The translations under genes and the position numbers were made by a program. Positions 41,523-51,400 of a DNA stretch of 64,000 nt are shown piece after piece. Location of the stretch: contig NZ_QGTG01000008.1 in assembly GCF_003182155.1 (NCBI RefSeq), positions 248,001-312,000 on the forward strand, given 5' to 3'. The stretch is from Chitinophaga sp. S165. Its GTDB lineage: Bacteria > Bacteroidota > Bacteroidia > Chitinophagales > Chitinophagaceae. Below the pieces are notes generated by a model. That model did no database searches. It was not told the origin of the DNA and saw nothing but the letters and a program-made list of their open reading frames with translations. Within the stretch, counting starts at the first letter, position 1. Each line of letters starts with the position of its first letter.

Positions 41523-42230
41523 ATGAAAATACTAAACATATTGGTTGTATTACTGGCATTATCATATACAACATATGCTCAATCAGGAAAAAAAGATACG
41601 GTGTTCCTGTTAAAGGAAAAGAGGGAAACGGGATATCATGCTATTTTTATAGATAAGAACCCCAGATCGGAGTTTTATAAAAAAATATCCGATTTCCGTT
41701 TCAGTGATGATGAATCGAGAATATATGCGGGCTATCTGGATTACCTGAAGGGACAAAGATTACCGAGATTTACTGACAGAACATTCCCTAGAAAGTGGAT
41801 CGTCATCTACCAGTATAAAAAGAAATTTTATGCTTACTATCCTTCTGATTTTATGAGTCACTACCAGGTCCGGGTAACAGATTCTACCTACATAGATTAT
41901 ATTGGCGGTGAAGGGCCTGTGGCAAACAAAATAAAGTCCTTCAGTATTGTGGATAGCAGTACCTATCGTTTCAGACTGGTAGGTGGTTTGGCTAAAGATC
42001 GTAAACTTACCGTCCATATCATTGACCCTCAAAAGGGAATAGCGGTTTTTGAGGAGGATGTAACCGGATGGGGAAAAAGATACTTTCTGATGATCGTTGC
42101 AGATAAGGTAAGAAAGATACCTGTCATCGTAAATTATTCCCTGGCGCAAAAGGAACTTGAATACGATTTCAAGGAGCCGGACTATAAGAAATTGCTTGAA
42201 ATGAAATTACCGAAAGACAGTATAAAGTAA
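41523..42230 (+). CDS. Secreted protein of unknown function
   Basis: The 235-residue product starts with a signal peptide (MKILNILVVLLALSYTTYAQ). The mature part is Lys/Tyr-rich and basic with likely beta structure (KRETGYHAIFIDKNPRSEFY, RKWIVIYQYKKKFYAYYPSD, YRFRLVGGLAKDRKLTVHII). No catalytic motif is apparent. It is the second gene of a pair with the 40638 gene and ends just before a perfect 14-bp hairpin. Both genes are more AT-rich than their neighbours by eye. Confidence 0.68.
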   Translation: MKILNILVVLLALSYTTYAQSGKKDTVFLLKEKRETGYHAIFIDKNPRSEFYKKISDFRFSDDESRIYAGYLDYLKGQRLPRFTDRTFPRKWIVIYQYKKKFYAYYPSDFMSHYQVRVTDSTYIDYIGGEGPVANKIKSFSIVDSSTYRFRLVGGLAKDRKLTVHIIDPQKGIAVFEEDVTGWGKRYFLMIVADKVRKIPVIVNYSLAQKELEYDFKEPDYKKLLEMKLPKDSIK

Positions 42231-42235
42231 GCTAA

Positions 42236-42280
42236 TTATCCCCTGTTATAAATGTCTGACGACATGATAACAGGGGATAA
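42236..42280. terminator. Long perfect hairpin between convergent genes
   Basis: TTATCCCCTGTTAT (42236-42249) is fully complementary to ATAACAGGGGATAA (42267-42280), and an inner ATGTC-TGAC-GACAT stem extends it. No long T tract follows, but it lies between convergent stops (5 and 7 bp away) and probably ends both transcripts and protects their 3' ends. Confidence 0.65.
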
Positions 42281-42287
42281 AAGATGA

Positions 42288-43292
42288 TTATATAAGCGCC
42301 AGTGATGCAGTAAAACGTGGTGAGCGCATCTGATGCACTGCTTCGTTCAGTAATGCTTTTCCATACATCAGCTGACCTTCATATGTAGCGAGGGAGATCT
42401 GGCCGGTACCCATCATTGCACCAAAGTCTCTTAGTGTTATTCCTTCCATCTCCTGATCGTGCACATAGTCTTTGGGTTTTGACTGTGCGGCAAGCTGCAG
42501 CATCAGCATAGAATAAATGATCCTGCCTACCTGACGCATAACGTGAAAACGGGCCGTCTGATAGTCGTTTGCCGGACGTCCGAAATATGTGTCCAGAAAC
42601 AGTTTTTCCTGCGCCTCAGTATGTAAGAAAAAATTGGCTGCATTTGCCAGATCAATATACCGGTCGTTTACATAAGAAACATCCCAGTCGATGATCCAGA
42701 TCTTTTCTCCGTCAGACAGAACGTTGCTTGGATTAAGATCGTTATGACTGAACACCTTTTCCGCATCATTCCATGGATATTTATCTTTTACTGCTTCAAA
42801 ATTGCCGAAACATTCATCGAACACCGGTCCTGAAAGCATATTGCTTTGTCTAAAACCGGCAATCAAAGCATCAATGGTCGTCAGCAGATCATTGCCTGCA
42901 TCTGTGTGAGGTATCGCATGAATGGCCCGGATCGTAGCTGCCAGTTCACTGGTCAATTTCTCTGGTCCGAATACTCCACGTACAGGTTTGTTATCTATGA
43001 AGCCACTGATAGAAACGCCATTTTCGGTATCCTGGTAATATAATGGTGGTGCAATACCTGCATCTGCAGCCAATTTCAGGTTGGCCGCCAGGCTGGCTCC
43101 TTTGTTGGCAGATCTGTCCAGCTTTAATACATAAGTTTTCCCATCCGCTGTAACTTTAAATACGGGTGAGGCGGAGAGTCCTCCCGCAAGTGGTGCAATA
43201 TCTACGGCATCAGTGTCAAATGTCCGCTGCAAAGCCGTTTCAACTGCAGCGGTAAGATCGGCCGGTATGTGACCGAAAAGTGTTTTAGACAT
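42288..43292 (-). CDS. Choline kinase/aminoglycoside phosphotransferase-fold kinase
   Basis: The 334-residue product has the small-molecule kinase fold: LAGGLSASPVFKVTADGKTY and VLKLDRSA (ATP-binding lobe with Lys), the catalytic loop FSHNDLNPSNVL (His-x-Asp-x5-Asn), and the metal motif IIDWDVSYVNDRYIDLANAA. This pattern is closest to choline/ethanolamine and LicA-type kinases; a role in resistance is not implied. It is cytoplasmic. It follows the small membrane protein gene at 43324 by 31 bp on the same strand. Confidence 0.85.
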   Translation of the reverse strand: MSKTLFGHIPADLTAAVETALQRTFDTDAVDIAPLAGGLSASPVFKVTADGKTYVLKLDRSANKGASLAANLKLAADAGIAPPLYYQDTENGVSISGFIDNKPVRGVFGPEKLTSELAATIRAIHAIPHTDAGNDLLTTIDALIAGFRQSNMLSGPVFDECFGNFEAVKDKYPWNDAEKVFSHNDLNPSNVLSDGEKIWIIDWDVSYVNDRYIDLANAANFFLHTEAQEKLFLDTYFGRPANDYQTARFHVMRQVGRIIYSMLMLQLAAQSKPKDYVHDQEMEGITLRDFGAMMGTGQISLATYEGQLMYGKALLNEAVHQMRSPRFTASLALI

Positions 43293-43323
43293 GTAATGAA
43301 TATTTGAAAAATCAGAGATTATT

Positions 43324-43701
43324 CTAGGAGAACAGCAACACAGGAATATTGATCATTAGCAGGGCTGCAATGATGCCTATTCCAATATACGCGTAATGCT
43401 CTTTATAATAGTATGTCTGGCCCCCGAATTTGCCAAATGCGAAAACGGCAAGGCCAAGTGCAGAACATATCATTCCGGCCCAGAGTCTTTGATTACCATT
43501 AGAAAATATTGAAAAAATTGTGTTGCCATTCTTCGTAAAAGTTAACATTGAAAAATATCCGGCTAAAGCAAAGAATAGTGTCAGATAACTATATGGAGAA
43601 TTTATTGCGCCGGCAGTTATAGTCCTGTTTATTAGTTCATTATGTTCTTCAGAGGTAATGGCCCCTTCCTGGTATAGGTGGTTAATGCGTTCAATGGTCA
43701 T
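43324..43701 (-). CDS. Small membrane protein with SHOCT-like N-terminus
   Basis: The 125-residue product begins with a short helical segment MTIERINHLYQEGAITSEEH, resembling a SHOCT motif, followed by three hydrophobic segments (SYLTLFFALAGYFSMLTF, LWAGMICSALGLAVFAFGKF, YAYIGIGIIAALLMINIPVL). It is probably an inner-membrane protein of unknown function. It lies upstream of the kinase gene on the same strand, so co-transcription is likely. ATG at 43701. Confidence 0.7.
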   Translation of the reverse strand: MTIERINHLYQEGAITSEEHNELINRTITAGAINSPYSYLTLFFALAGYFSMLTFTKNGNTIFSIFSNGNQRLWAGMICSALGLAVFAFGKFGGQTYYYKEHYAYIGIGIIAALLMINIPVLLFS

Positions 43702-43854
43702 GGGTTTAGGCGTTTTTTTGTCAAGTATAAGTTATTATCATCTTCTATACAACAGCGATGGGAATTTATGTGATAGCCGGGGAAATAATTAACAGGAAAG
43801 GGCATTAAACAATCTCATTTGCCGGGGTGTTTTTATTAAACACTACAATATGCC

Positions 43855-46185
43855 ATGGGAAATGAACACCAACTGCCATCTGCGGAGAACCCCATAAAGT
43901 TGTTAAAGCTGGAAGTAAGGCCAGCTAAACAATGGGCTGCAGGTATTCCTGCCGTATTGGCGGCACTCAGCGATTTCAGGGAAGAACATATTGCCATCAG
44001 AGGCATGATGGCCTTACTGAAAATGAACCAGAAAGGAGGTTTCGATTGTCCCAGCTGCGCCTGGCCGGACCCGGATGACGAGCGTTCGCCCATAGCTGAG
44101 TATTGTGAGAATGGTGTCAAAGCCCTTGCTGAAGAAGCCACCCAAAAGAGACTTACGGCCGCTTTTTTCGCCGAAAATGCAGTGGCTGACCTCTCAGAGC
44201 TTACCGACTATGAAATCGGAAAAAAGGGCCGTCTGACGGAGCCTATGTATATGCCGGAAGGCGGTACTCACTATCAACCTATCAGTTGGAATGATGCTTT
44301 CAAAAAGATCGCCACCCACCTGAATGCTTTACAATCCCCTAATGAAGCGGCCTTTTATACTTCCGGCCGCACCAGTAATGAAGCTTCTTTTGTTTACCAG
44401 CTGTTTGTAAGAGAGTTTGGTACCAACAACATGCCTGATTGTTCCAATATGTGCCATGAGACCTCCGGGTTGGCCCTCGGTGAATCCATCGGTTTGGGTA
44501 AAGGCTCAGTGAAACTGGAAGACTTTTATGATACAGATGTCATTATCATTATAGGTCATAATCCGGGCACCAATGCTCCGCGTATGATGAGCGCTCTCGA
44601 AAAAGGAAAGCGGAACGGTGCTCAGATCATCGCTATCAATCCACTGCCTGAAGCGGGCTTAATGGGCTTCCGGAATCCTCAACACATGAATGGGGTAATA
44701 GGGCATGGCGTCAGGCTGGCTGACCTGTTTCTCCAGGTAAGGATCAATGGTGACATGGCACTGCTGAAGGCGATCGAGTTGTTGTTATACGAAGCGGAAC
44801 AAAAGGCTTCCGGCTGGGTGTTCGACCAATCGTTTATTGCTAAAAATACCGTTGGATATGATGAATTTATCCGGCAATTGAAAACATACCGCCTGGAAGA
44901 CCTGGTCGCGGCATCCGGTGTTCATGTAAATGAAATACGTGAGGCGGCGGATATGCTGGTGGATAAGAAACGTATTATCGTATGCTGGGGTATGGGACTT
45001 ACGCAACAGAAGAACGGAGTAGAGATGCTAAAAGAAATTGTCAACCTTTTGTTGTTGAAGGGCAGCATTGGTATTCCTGGCGGTGGCGTGTGCCCTGTCC
45101 GTGGCCACAGCAATGTACAGGGGAACCGGACAATGCTGATCGTTGAAAAACCTACGGATGATCAGTTAGACCGCCTGCAGTCCGTATTTGGATTTGCGCC
45201 ACCAAGAGAACATGGTTATGACGTGGTCAATGCTATCAGGGCGATGCATGAAGAAAAAGTAAAAGTATTCTTCGGAATGGGAGGGAATTTCCTCTCCGCC
45301 ACGCCTGATACTACATTTACAGCAGCAGCCATGCGAAAGCTGAAGCTGAGTGTGTATGTTTCTACCAAATTGAATCGCGGACATCTGGTGCATGGAAAAG
45401 AAGCGTTGATACTTCCAACGCTCTCCCGCAGCGATATAGATATGGTGAATGGCGAAGCGCAGTTTGTTAGTACGGAGAATTCTATGGGCGTGGTCCAGTC
45501 GTCCAAAGGAATATTGAAGCCGGTATCTGATAAATTGTTGAACGAAACACATATCGTTTGCGGGATGGCAAAGGCTACCCTCGGTCAGCGCTCTGTAGTG
45601 GACTGGGAACTGTTTGAAAATGATTATGACGCTGTTCGCGATGCGATAGCTGCGTGTATACCTGGTTTTGAAGATTATAATGAAAAAGTACGCCAGCCCG
45701 GTGGCTTTTACCTTCCAAACGGTCCGAGGGAGGGGAAGTTTAAAAGCACATCCTCCGGCAACCATGCGGCATTCTCACTAACTGCTGTACCGCTAAATCA
45801 ACTGGCAGATGATGAATACGCGATGGCTACCACCCGTACGCATGATCAATTCAATACGACTATCTATGGCCTGGAAGATCGTTACCGGGGCATCAAAAAT
45901 GAGCGGCGTGTCGTATTTATGAATCCTGCTGACATGAAGAAAGCCGGTTTTGCGGAGGGAGATAAAGTTGACCTGTTTAATTACGATGACGGTATAGAAC
46001 GGGTGGCGCGTTTGTTTGTAGTAGTATCTTATAGTATCCCTGAAAAAGACACGGTTACGTATTTCCCCGAAACCAATGTGCTGATCTCTATTAATAACGT
46101 GGTAGAGGGGAGTAATATGCCGGCTGCAAAGAGAGTGGTGATCAAAATCAGAAAGCACGTGCCGCAGGGATTGAACGGCGCATGA
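43855..46185 (+). CDS. FdhF/YdeP family molybdopterin oxidoreductase
   Basis: The 776-residue product belongs to the YdeP branch of the DMSO reductase superfamily. N-terminal segment GGFDCPSCAWPDPDDERSPI and GGTHYQPISWNDAFKKIATH are diagnostic, with PDCSNMCHETSG, IIIGHNPGTNAPRMM and PVRGHSNVQGNRTM at the bis-MGD cofactor. The C-terminal molydop-binding domain (about 660-770) has ATTRTHDQFNTTIYGL. No Tat signal is seen, so it is cytoplasmic. YdeP proteins are linked to acid resistance in Escherichia coli, with the reaction unknown. No fdhD-type sulfuration or electron partner gene is adjacent. Confidence 0.92.
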   Translation: MGNEHQLPSAENPIKLLKLEVRPAKQWAAGIPAVLAALSDFREEHIAIRGMMALLKMNQKGGFDCPSCAWPDPDDERSPIAEYCENGVKALAEEATQKRLTAAFFAENAVADLSELTDYEIGKKGRLTEPMYMPEGGTHYQPISWNDAFKKIATHLNALQSPNEAAFYTSGRTSNEASFVYQLFVREFGTNNMPDCSNMCHETSGLALGESIGLGKGSVKLEDFYDTDVIIIIGHNPGTNAPRMMSALEKGKRNGAQIIAINPLPEAGLMGFRNPQHMNGVIGHGVRLADLFLQVRINGDMALLKAIELLLYEAEQKASGWVFDQSFIAKNTVGYDEFIRQLKTYRLEDLVAASGVHVNEIREAADMLVDKKRIIVCWGMGLTQQKNGVEMLKEIVNLLLLKGSIGIPGGGVCPVRGHSNVQGNRTMLIVEKPTDDQLDRLQSVFGFAPPREHGYDVVNAIRAMHEEKVKVFFGMGGNFLSATPDTTFTAAAMRKLKLSVYVSTKLNRGHLVHGKEALILPTLSRSDIDMVNGEAQFVSTENSMGVVQSSKGILKPVSDKLLNETHIVCGMAKATLGQRSVVDWELFENDYDAVRDAIAACIPGFEDYNEKVRQPGGFYLPNGPREGKFKSTSSGNHAAFSLTAVPLNQLADDEYAMATTRTHDQFNTTIYGLEDRYRGIKNERRVVFMNPADMKKAGFAEGDKVDLFNYDDGIERVARLFVVVSYSIPEKDTVTYFPETNVLISINNVVEGSNMPAAKRVVIKIRKHVPQGLNGA

Positions 46186-46238
46186 TATAAGCATAACTAA
46201 TTATACATATGATAGCCAATGTGTTGACCTCTCTCCGT

Positions 46239-46246
46239 TAATTTTG
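46239..46246 (+). promoter_or_regulatory. First of two tandem -7 elements before the ECF sigma gene
   Basis: TAATTTTG followed by TCC. It fits TAnnTTTG and would give a leader near 185 nt for the sigma factor gene. Confidence 0.4.
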
Positions 46247-46311
46247 TCCCGCCCGCTGGCTACTTTATATGAAATTCATGTGGAGCCTGCCATGTGCCAA
46301 TAACTATTTAT

Positions 46312-46319
46312 TACCTTTG
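46312..46319 (+). promoter_or_regulatory. Second -7 element before the ECF sigma gene
   Basis: TACCTTTG, also followed by TCC, gives a start near 46326 and a leader of about 110 nt. The leader contains CAGGTA (46347-46352) and TACCTG (46365-46370), which can form a small hairpin. Confidence 0.5.
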
Positions 46320-46436
46320 TCCGATAGCTGAATTAGAGAACCACTCAGGTAATGGTCTTTTTATACCTGTAAAAAGGTCGCCGATGTCATGTAAGCGGGG
46401 GAAAATCACACGTTATTTCTTCTTAGATGGTTGATT

Positions 46437-47021
46437 ATGGGATACGGACAATACACAGATGAAGAACTGTTGCAAGGCCTTAAACAAAGTAAAAAAGGCG
46501 CCTATAACGAAATTTACAGCAGGTATTGGAAGAAGATGCTTACTGTCGCATTAAACCACAATGAAGACGGTCATATTGCCAAAGACATTGTTCAGGAGGT
46601 TTTCATTGACCTCTGGGAGAAACGTCATAGCTACGAGATCCAGAGTTTGCCGGCTTTTCTGGCCACTGCCGTTAAGTTCCAGGTATTTAAATATTACCGG
46701 AAAGAGCAGCGTCGTGCCCTGCTCGCAAAGGAAAACTATGTTTTCGATGATCTTTATGAAGAAGAGGAAAAGCTCCATGCCCGGTTCCTGAAAGATATGA
46801 TCGACGGCATTGTAGAGGAAATGCCGGAGAAATGCCGCCTGGTCTTCCATTACAGCCGTAACCTGGGCCTCAAAAATGAAGAAATTGCCGAACAGGCGGG
46901 TATTACAAAGAAAACAGTCGAAAACACCCTGAACAGGGCGCTGCGTATTATCCGTGGTAAACTGAAAAATCATGGTATCCCACTATTGACCATTGTCCAG
47001 GTCTTATTGCTGCGCAAATAA
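46437..47021 (+). CDS. ECF RNA polymerase sigma factor of the PUL
   Basis: The 194-residue protein has sigma-70 region 2 (YNEIYSRYWKKMLTVALNHN, DIVQEVFIDLWEKRHSYEIQ) and region 4 (MPEKCRLVFHYSRNLGLKNE, EIAEQAGITKKTVENTLNRA). It belongs to the Bacteroidota ECF group that pairs with FecR and STN-type SusC receptors. The ATG at 46437 (MGYGQYTDEELL) is better than the TTG at 46431. It is followed after 152 bp by the anti-sigma gene. It should activate transcription of the sus genes when SusC senses its ligand. Confidence 0.93.
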   Translation: MGYGQYTDEELLQGLKQSKKGAYNEIYSRYWKKMLTVALNHNEDGHIAKDIVQEVFIDLWEKRHSYEIQSLPAFLATAVKFQVFKYYRKEQRRALLAKENYVFDDLYEEEEKLHARFLKDMIDGIVEEMPEKCRLVFHYSRNLGLKNEEIAEQAGITKKTVENTLNRALRIIRGKLKNHGIPLLTIVQVLLLRK

Positions 47022-47173
47022 ATTTTTTTTCCTTCCCATAGGGTGCAACACCTTTTTCATGTACACTATATATATGCGTACGTTATGAACGCGGCCGTCG
47101 TTGTAAATACGATCAGGCTGAATAACTGTTAGAACTGTAGACTGATTATATAATTCCACTGGCAAACTAAAAC

Positions 47174-48307
47174 ATGGATTTACAGAGAATTAACGAGTTA
47201 ATAAAGAAGTACACCGATGGCACAGCTACCGAAGCCGAAAAGGAGGAACTGACCTTATGGTATAGGGAAAAGTCATACCGCGATGCTGTATCCTATGAAG
47301 ATGAGGACGAAGTTTATCATGAATTACTGGACCGTATTAATGAAGCTACCGGTTTGAATACACCGGAACGCAGCTGGAAAAAATGGGCGGTCGCTGCTTC
47401 TGTTGCACTACTTTCAGTTACAGCCGCCAGTCTATACCTTTTGAAATACAGATCCAAACAGCAGATAACACAGCATGCGGTGATTGCACCTGCTAAACAG
47501 GCGGGGGGCGCTATCCTGACCCTTTCTAACGGAAGCCAGGTACTCCTTTCCGATGCTGAAAACGGTGATATCGCTACGCAGGGCAATGTCACGGTTACGA
47601 AGGCGGCCAACGGGCAGTTAGTATATAACATTAAAGAAGGAGAAGGGCAGTCCGCTGCAAATGGCGCGGTTGCTTATAATGTTATCAGTACGCCGGCAGG
47701 CAGCCAGTTCAAGGTAGTATTGCCAGATAAGACGACCGTCTGGCTCAATGCAATGTCCAGCGTCAAATTTCCTGTCACATTCTTAAATGCCAGCGAGCGG
47801 CGTGTAGAATTAACGGGTGAAGCCTATTTTGAGGTAACCCATAATGAGCGCATGCCTTTTAGAGTGTACACCGGCTCGGTGATGACAGAAGATCTGGGAA
47901 CAGAGTTTAACATTAAAGCTTATGCAGACGAGCCGGATGTTAGTACCACGCTGGTTAGTGGTGCAGTGCGCATAACTGCCGGTACTCAGCAGGCTTCACT
48001 CAAACCGGGTGAACAGGCACATTACCAGGGGGCGATGAAAGTTTCGAAAGTTAATACTGATGACGTGATTGCCTGGAAGGATGGTTATTTCCGCTTTGAT
48101 GATCAATCATTGGAAACCATCATGAAAGCAATGGCGCGCTGGTATAACGTCAGTTATGTTTTCGAAGATCAAAGTCTGCGTAATGAAACTTTTGGCGTGG
48201 TGGCAACCCGTCAGAGTAATATCTCTGTACTGCTTGATCTCCTGGAAAATACCGGTACCGTTCATTTCCGCCAGGAAGGAACTACCGTGATTATTAGCAG
48301 GAAATAG
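47174..48307 (+). CDS. FecR family anti-sigma factor
   Basis: The 377-residue inner-membrane protein has a cytoplasmic N-terminal sigma-binding part (about 1-68; LIKKYTDGTATEAEKEELTL), one membrane segment (about 70-90; WAVAASVALLSVTAASLYLL), the FecR domain (about 168-265; VISTPAGSQFKVVLPDKTTV, WLNAMSSVKFPVTF, GEAYFEVTH) and DUF4974 (about 308-375; FDDQSLETIMKAMARWYNVS). It holds the ECF factor inactive until the STN domain of SusC signals across the periplasm. It lies between the sigma gene and susC. Confidence 0.93.
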   Translation: MDLQRINELIKKYTDGTATEAEKEELTLWYREKSYRDAVSYEDEDEVYHELLDRINEATGLNTPERSWKKWAVAASVALLSVTAASLYLLKYRSKQQITQHAVIAPAKQAGGAILTLSNGSQVLLSDAENGDIATQGNVTVTKAANGQLVYNIKEGEGQSAANGAVAYNVISTPAGSQFKVVLPDKTTVWLNAMSSVKFPVTFLNASERRVELTGEAYFEVTHNERMPFRVYTGSVMTEDLGTEFNIKAYADEPDVSTTLVSGAVRITAGTQQASLKPGEQAHYQGAMKVSKVNTDDVIAWKDGYFRFDDQSLETIMKAMARWYNVSYVFEDQSLRNETFGVVATRQSNISVLLDLLENTGTVHFRQEGTTVIISRK

Positions 48308-48438
48308 GCTGACAAACAACCAAAAACAAAACACAATCATTAATACTAATTATGCCAGGGGCAACGTACCTAAAGGTACAGTCAGGGTCCATCTTACCAC
48401 AATTGAACACGTTATTTATTTAAACCGTCTTTAGACAG

Positions 48439-51400
48439 ATGCCACAATTTTTTACCGTCAACACTTGCAGGCCTCCGGGCCTGGCAGGAAAAATTCTGCG
48501 ATTTATGAAGATCACCGCCGTATTGCTCTTCTTTTCCCTGTTACACGCGAATGCATCCGTGTATGCTCAACGATTAACGCTGCATGAAAAGGATATTTCC
48601 CTGAAGCAGTTTTTTGTCGAAGTAAATAAACAGACCGGATACAATGTTGTATGGTCGGCAAAGATGATCAAAGATCTGCCAAAGTTCAATGCAGACTTTG
48701 ATAACACGCCACTTGAAACCGCGTTGAAAGAAGCCTTGAAGAACACCTCGCTGAATTATTCCATCCTCGATAAAAATATTAGTATAGGGGTGGTCCATGA
48801 AAGCGGAGCCGTTAAAAAAAACATCAGTGAGGCACCTACAGCCGACATTACTGTAACGGGTAATATCACCGATTCCAAAGGACAAAACATGCCCGGTGTT
48901 ACTATTACTGTTGTGGATAACCCTAAGTTGGGTACTGTGACAGACGGAAATGGGAACTTCGTCCTGACCGTAAAAGAAGGTGCTGTGTTGAGGGTTTCGT
49001 ATGTTGGATTTGTAAGCCAGAATTTTACAGTAACCAGCACTAATAAAACGCTGAAGGTGGTGTTGCAGGATGATATCAGGCGCGCAGAAGAAGTGGTGAT
49101 CACGGCCTTCGGTAAGAAAGAACGTAAAGAAGCTGTTGTAGGGTCTGTAACATCGGTAAGGCCGGCTGATCTTAAAATTCCTGCAAGTAACCTGACGATG
49201 GCACTGGGCGGGCAAGCGGCTGGTATCATTGCTTATCAGCCCACCGGACAACCCGGTCAGGATAATGCACAGTTCTTTATCCGTGGTGTTACCACATTTG
49301 GCTATAAGGTAGATCCACTGATCCTCATTGACAATATTGAGCTCAGCACAAATGACCTGGCCCGTTTGAATGTGGACGATATTGCCAGTTTTTCTATCCT
49401 GAAAGACGCCAGCGCAACGGCATTGTACGGCGCACGTGGTGCTAATGGCGTTATCCTGGTAAATACAAAGGAAGGTAAGATGGGTAAATTGGCCATCAAC
49501 GTAAGGCTGGAAAATGCTATTTCGCAGAATACACAGTCGCTGCAGATAGCTGATCCTGTCACTTATATGAAGTTGTTTAATGAAGGAACGCTTACCCGTG
49601 ACCCGACACAACCATTGCCTTTTAACCAGGATAAGATCAATAACACGATCAATACGATTAACAAAGCCCCCGGTTATAATCCGTATGTGTATCCCGCTGT
49701 TGATTGGTTAAGCGTACTGCTGAAAAAGCGTACAAGCACCCAGCGTGGTAATATGAGCATCAGTGGGGGGAGTCCGTTGGCAAGATATTATGTAGCGGGT
49801 TCCTATAACCTGGATCACGGCAACCTTGCCGAAGACAGGAACAACAATAATGACAACAATATTAAATTTCAGAACTATCAGTTACGTTCCAACGTTAACC
49901 TGAACCTTACCAAAACCACGGAGGTCATCTTAAGGTTCAGCGGTACTTTTAGTTCTTATCAGGGGCCGCTAACGACCGATGGTACCTTTAATTCAGATAT
50001 CTATAACCTGGCGTTACATACCAGTCCTGTTTTATTTCCTGCTTATTTCCCGGCAGATTCTGCCAACCTGGCTACACAACATATTCTTTTTGGCGCGCCG
50101 CAGGGTACTTTTAACAGCATCCCGTTTAACAATCCTTACGCATTGTTGCTGAGAGGGCATAAAACCTCTTCTGAGTCCCGCGTACTGGCACAGCTGGAAT
50201 TAAATCAGAAACTGGATTTCCTGACGAAAGGACTTCATTTTCATGGTCTGTTCGAGACGAACAGGTATGCTTATTTTGATGCTAACCTGGGCTACAAACC
50301 CTTTTATTATAACGTGGCTTCCTACGATAGGGCAAAGAACAGTTACACCCTTAACTGGCTTAATCAGAAGCCGGGAGATGCCATAGAATACCTGGAATAT
50401 TTTCCCGGTGGCTCAATTATAAATACCAATGTGTATGTACAGGGTAACCTCGATTATAGCAGGCAGATAAAAGATCACAATGTTTCAGGTACATTGGTAC
50501 TGACAAGGCAGCAGATCGTTTATTCAAACGCCGCTAAACTGGTGGACGCATTGCCACACAGGAACATGGGCCTTGCAGGTCGCGCCGCCTATAATTATAA
50601 AGGCAAATACTTCGCTGAGTTTAACTTCGGTTACAATGGATCAGAAAGATTTTCAGAAGAGCACCGTTTCGGGTTCTTCCCCACTATTGGTGGTGGCTGG
50701 CTGGTGTCCGAAGAAAAGTTCTTTCAACCATTGCATAACATTTTGGACAGGTTGAAGGTGAGAGGAAGTTATGGCCTGGTAGGTAACGATGCCATTAGCG
50801 ACAGAAGGTTCTTCTATAGTTCTAACGTGAACCTGGCCGGTGGCGGAGGCGCTGAATTCGGGATCAACCGTGGTTATAACAGACCAGGTGTGGCTATTGA
50901 TAACTATCCGGACCCTGAAGTAACCTGGGAGACTTCCAAACAACTCAATCTCGCGCTGGAGCTTACAACACTCAGAAACCTGAACATCACGGCAGAATAT
51001 TATAACTACAATCGTTATAACATTTTGCAGAAACGCTCTTATATCCCCACTACCAACGGGCTGGAAGCTGATATCTATGCTAACCTGGGTAAAGCCCGTT
51101 CAAAAGGAATTGATCTTTCTGCGGATTACAGAAGCCAGCTGGGGAAAAACCTGTTGGTATCCGGCCGTGGTAACTTTACACTTGCAGCCAGTAAGTACAC
51201 ATATTACGAAGAGCCGGATTATCCGGAACCATGGCGTCATACAGTCGGTCATCCCATCCGTTCAGGCTATGGTTATGTTGCCGAACGCCTTTTTGTAGAT
51301 GATGCAGAAGCACAAAGTTCACCGTCACAGATTTTTTCATCTACAGGAAAAGCACCAAGAGGTGGCGATATCAAGTATCGTGATCTCAATGGTGATGGCG

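Noticed and set aside
42288..43292. Aminoglycoside phosphotransferase
   Set aside because: The fold is shared, but the motif spacing and IIDWDVSYVND pattern fit choline/LicA-type kinases better.
45166..45765. 199-codon antisense open frame inside the YdeP gene
   Set aside because: It is fully opposite conserved Moco-binding sequence and shows no protein-like pattern.
48574..49611. 345-codon antisense open frame inside susC
   Set aside because: It lies wholly opposite the well-supported STN/plug region of SusC, has no recognisable domain, is Cys/His-rich in an unnatural way, and mirrors the codon bias of the real gene.
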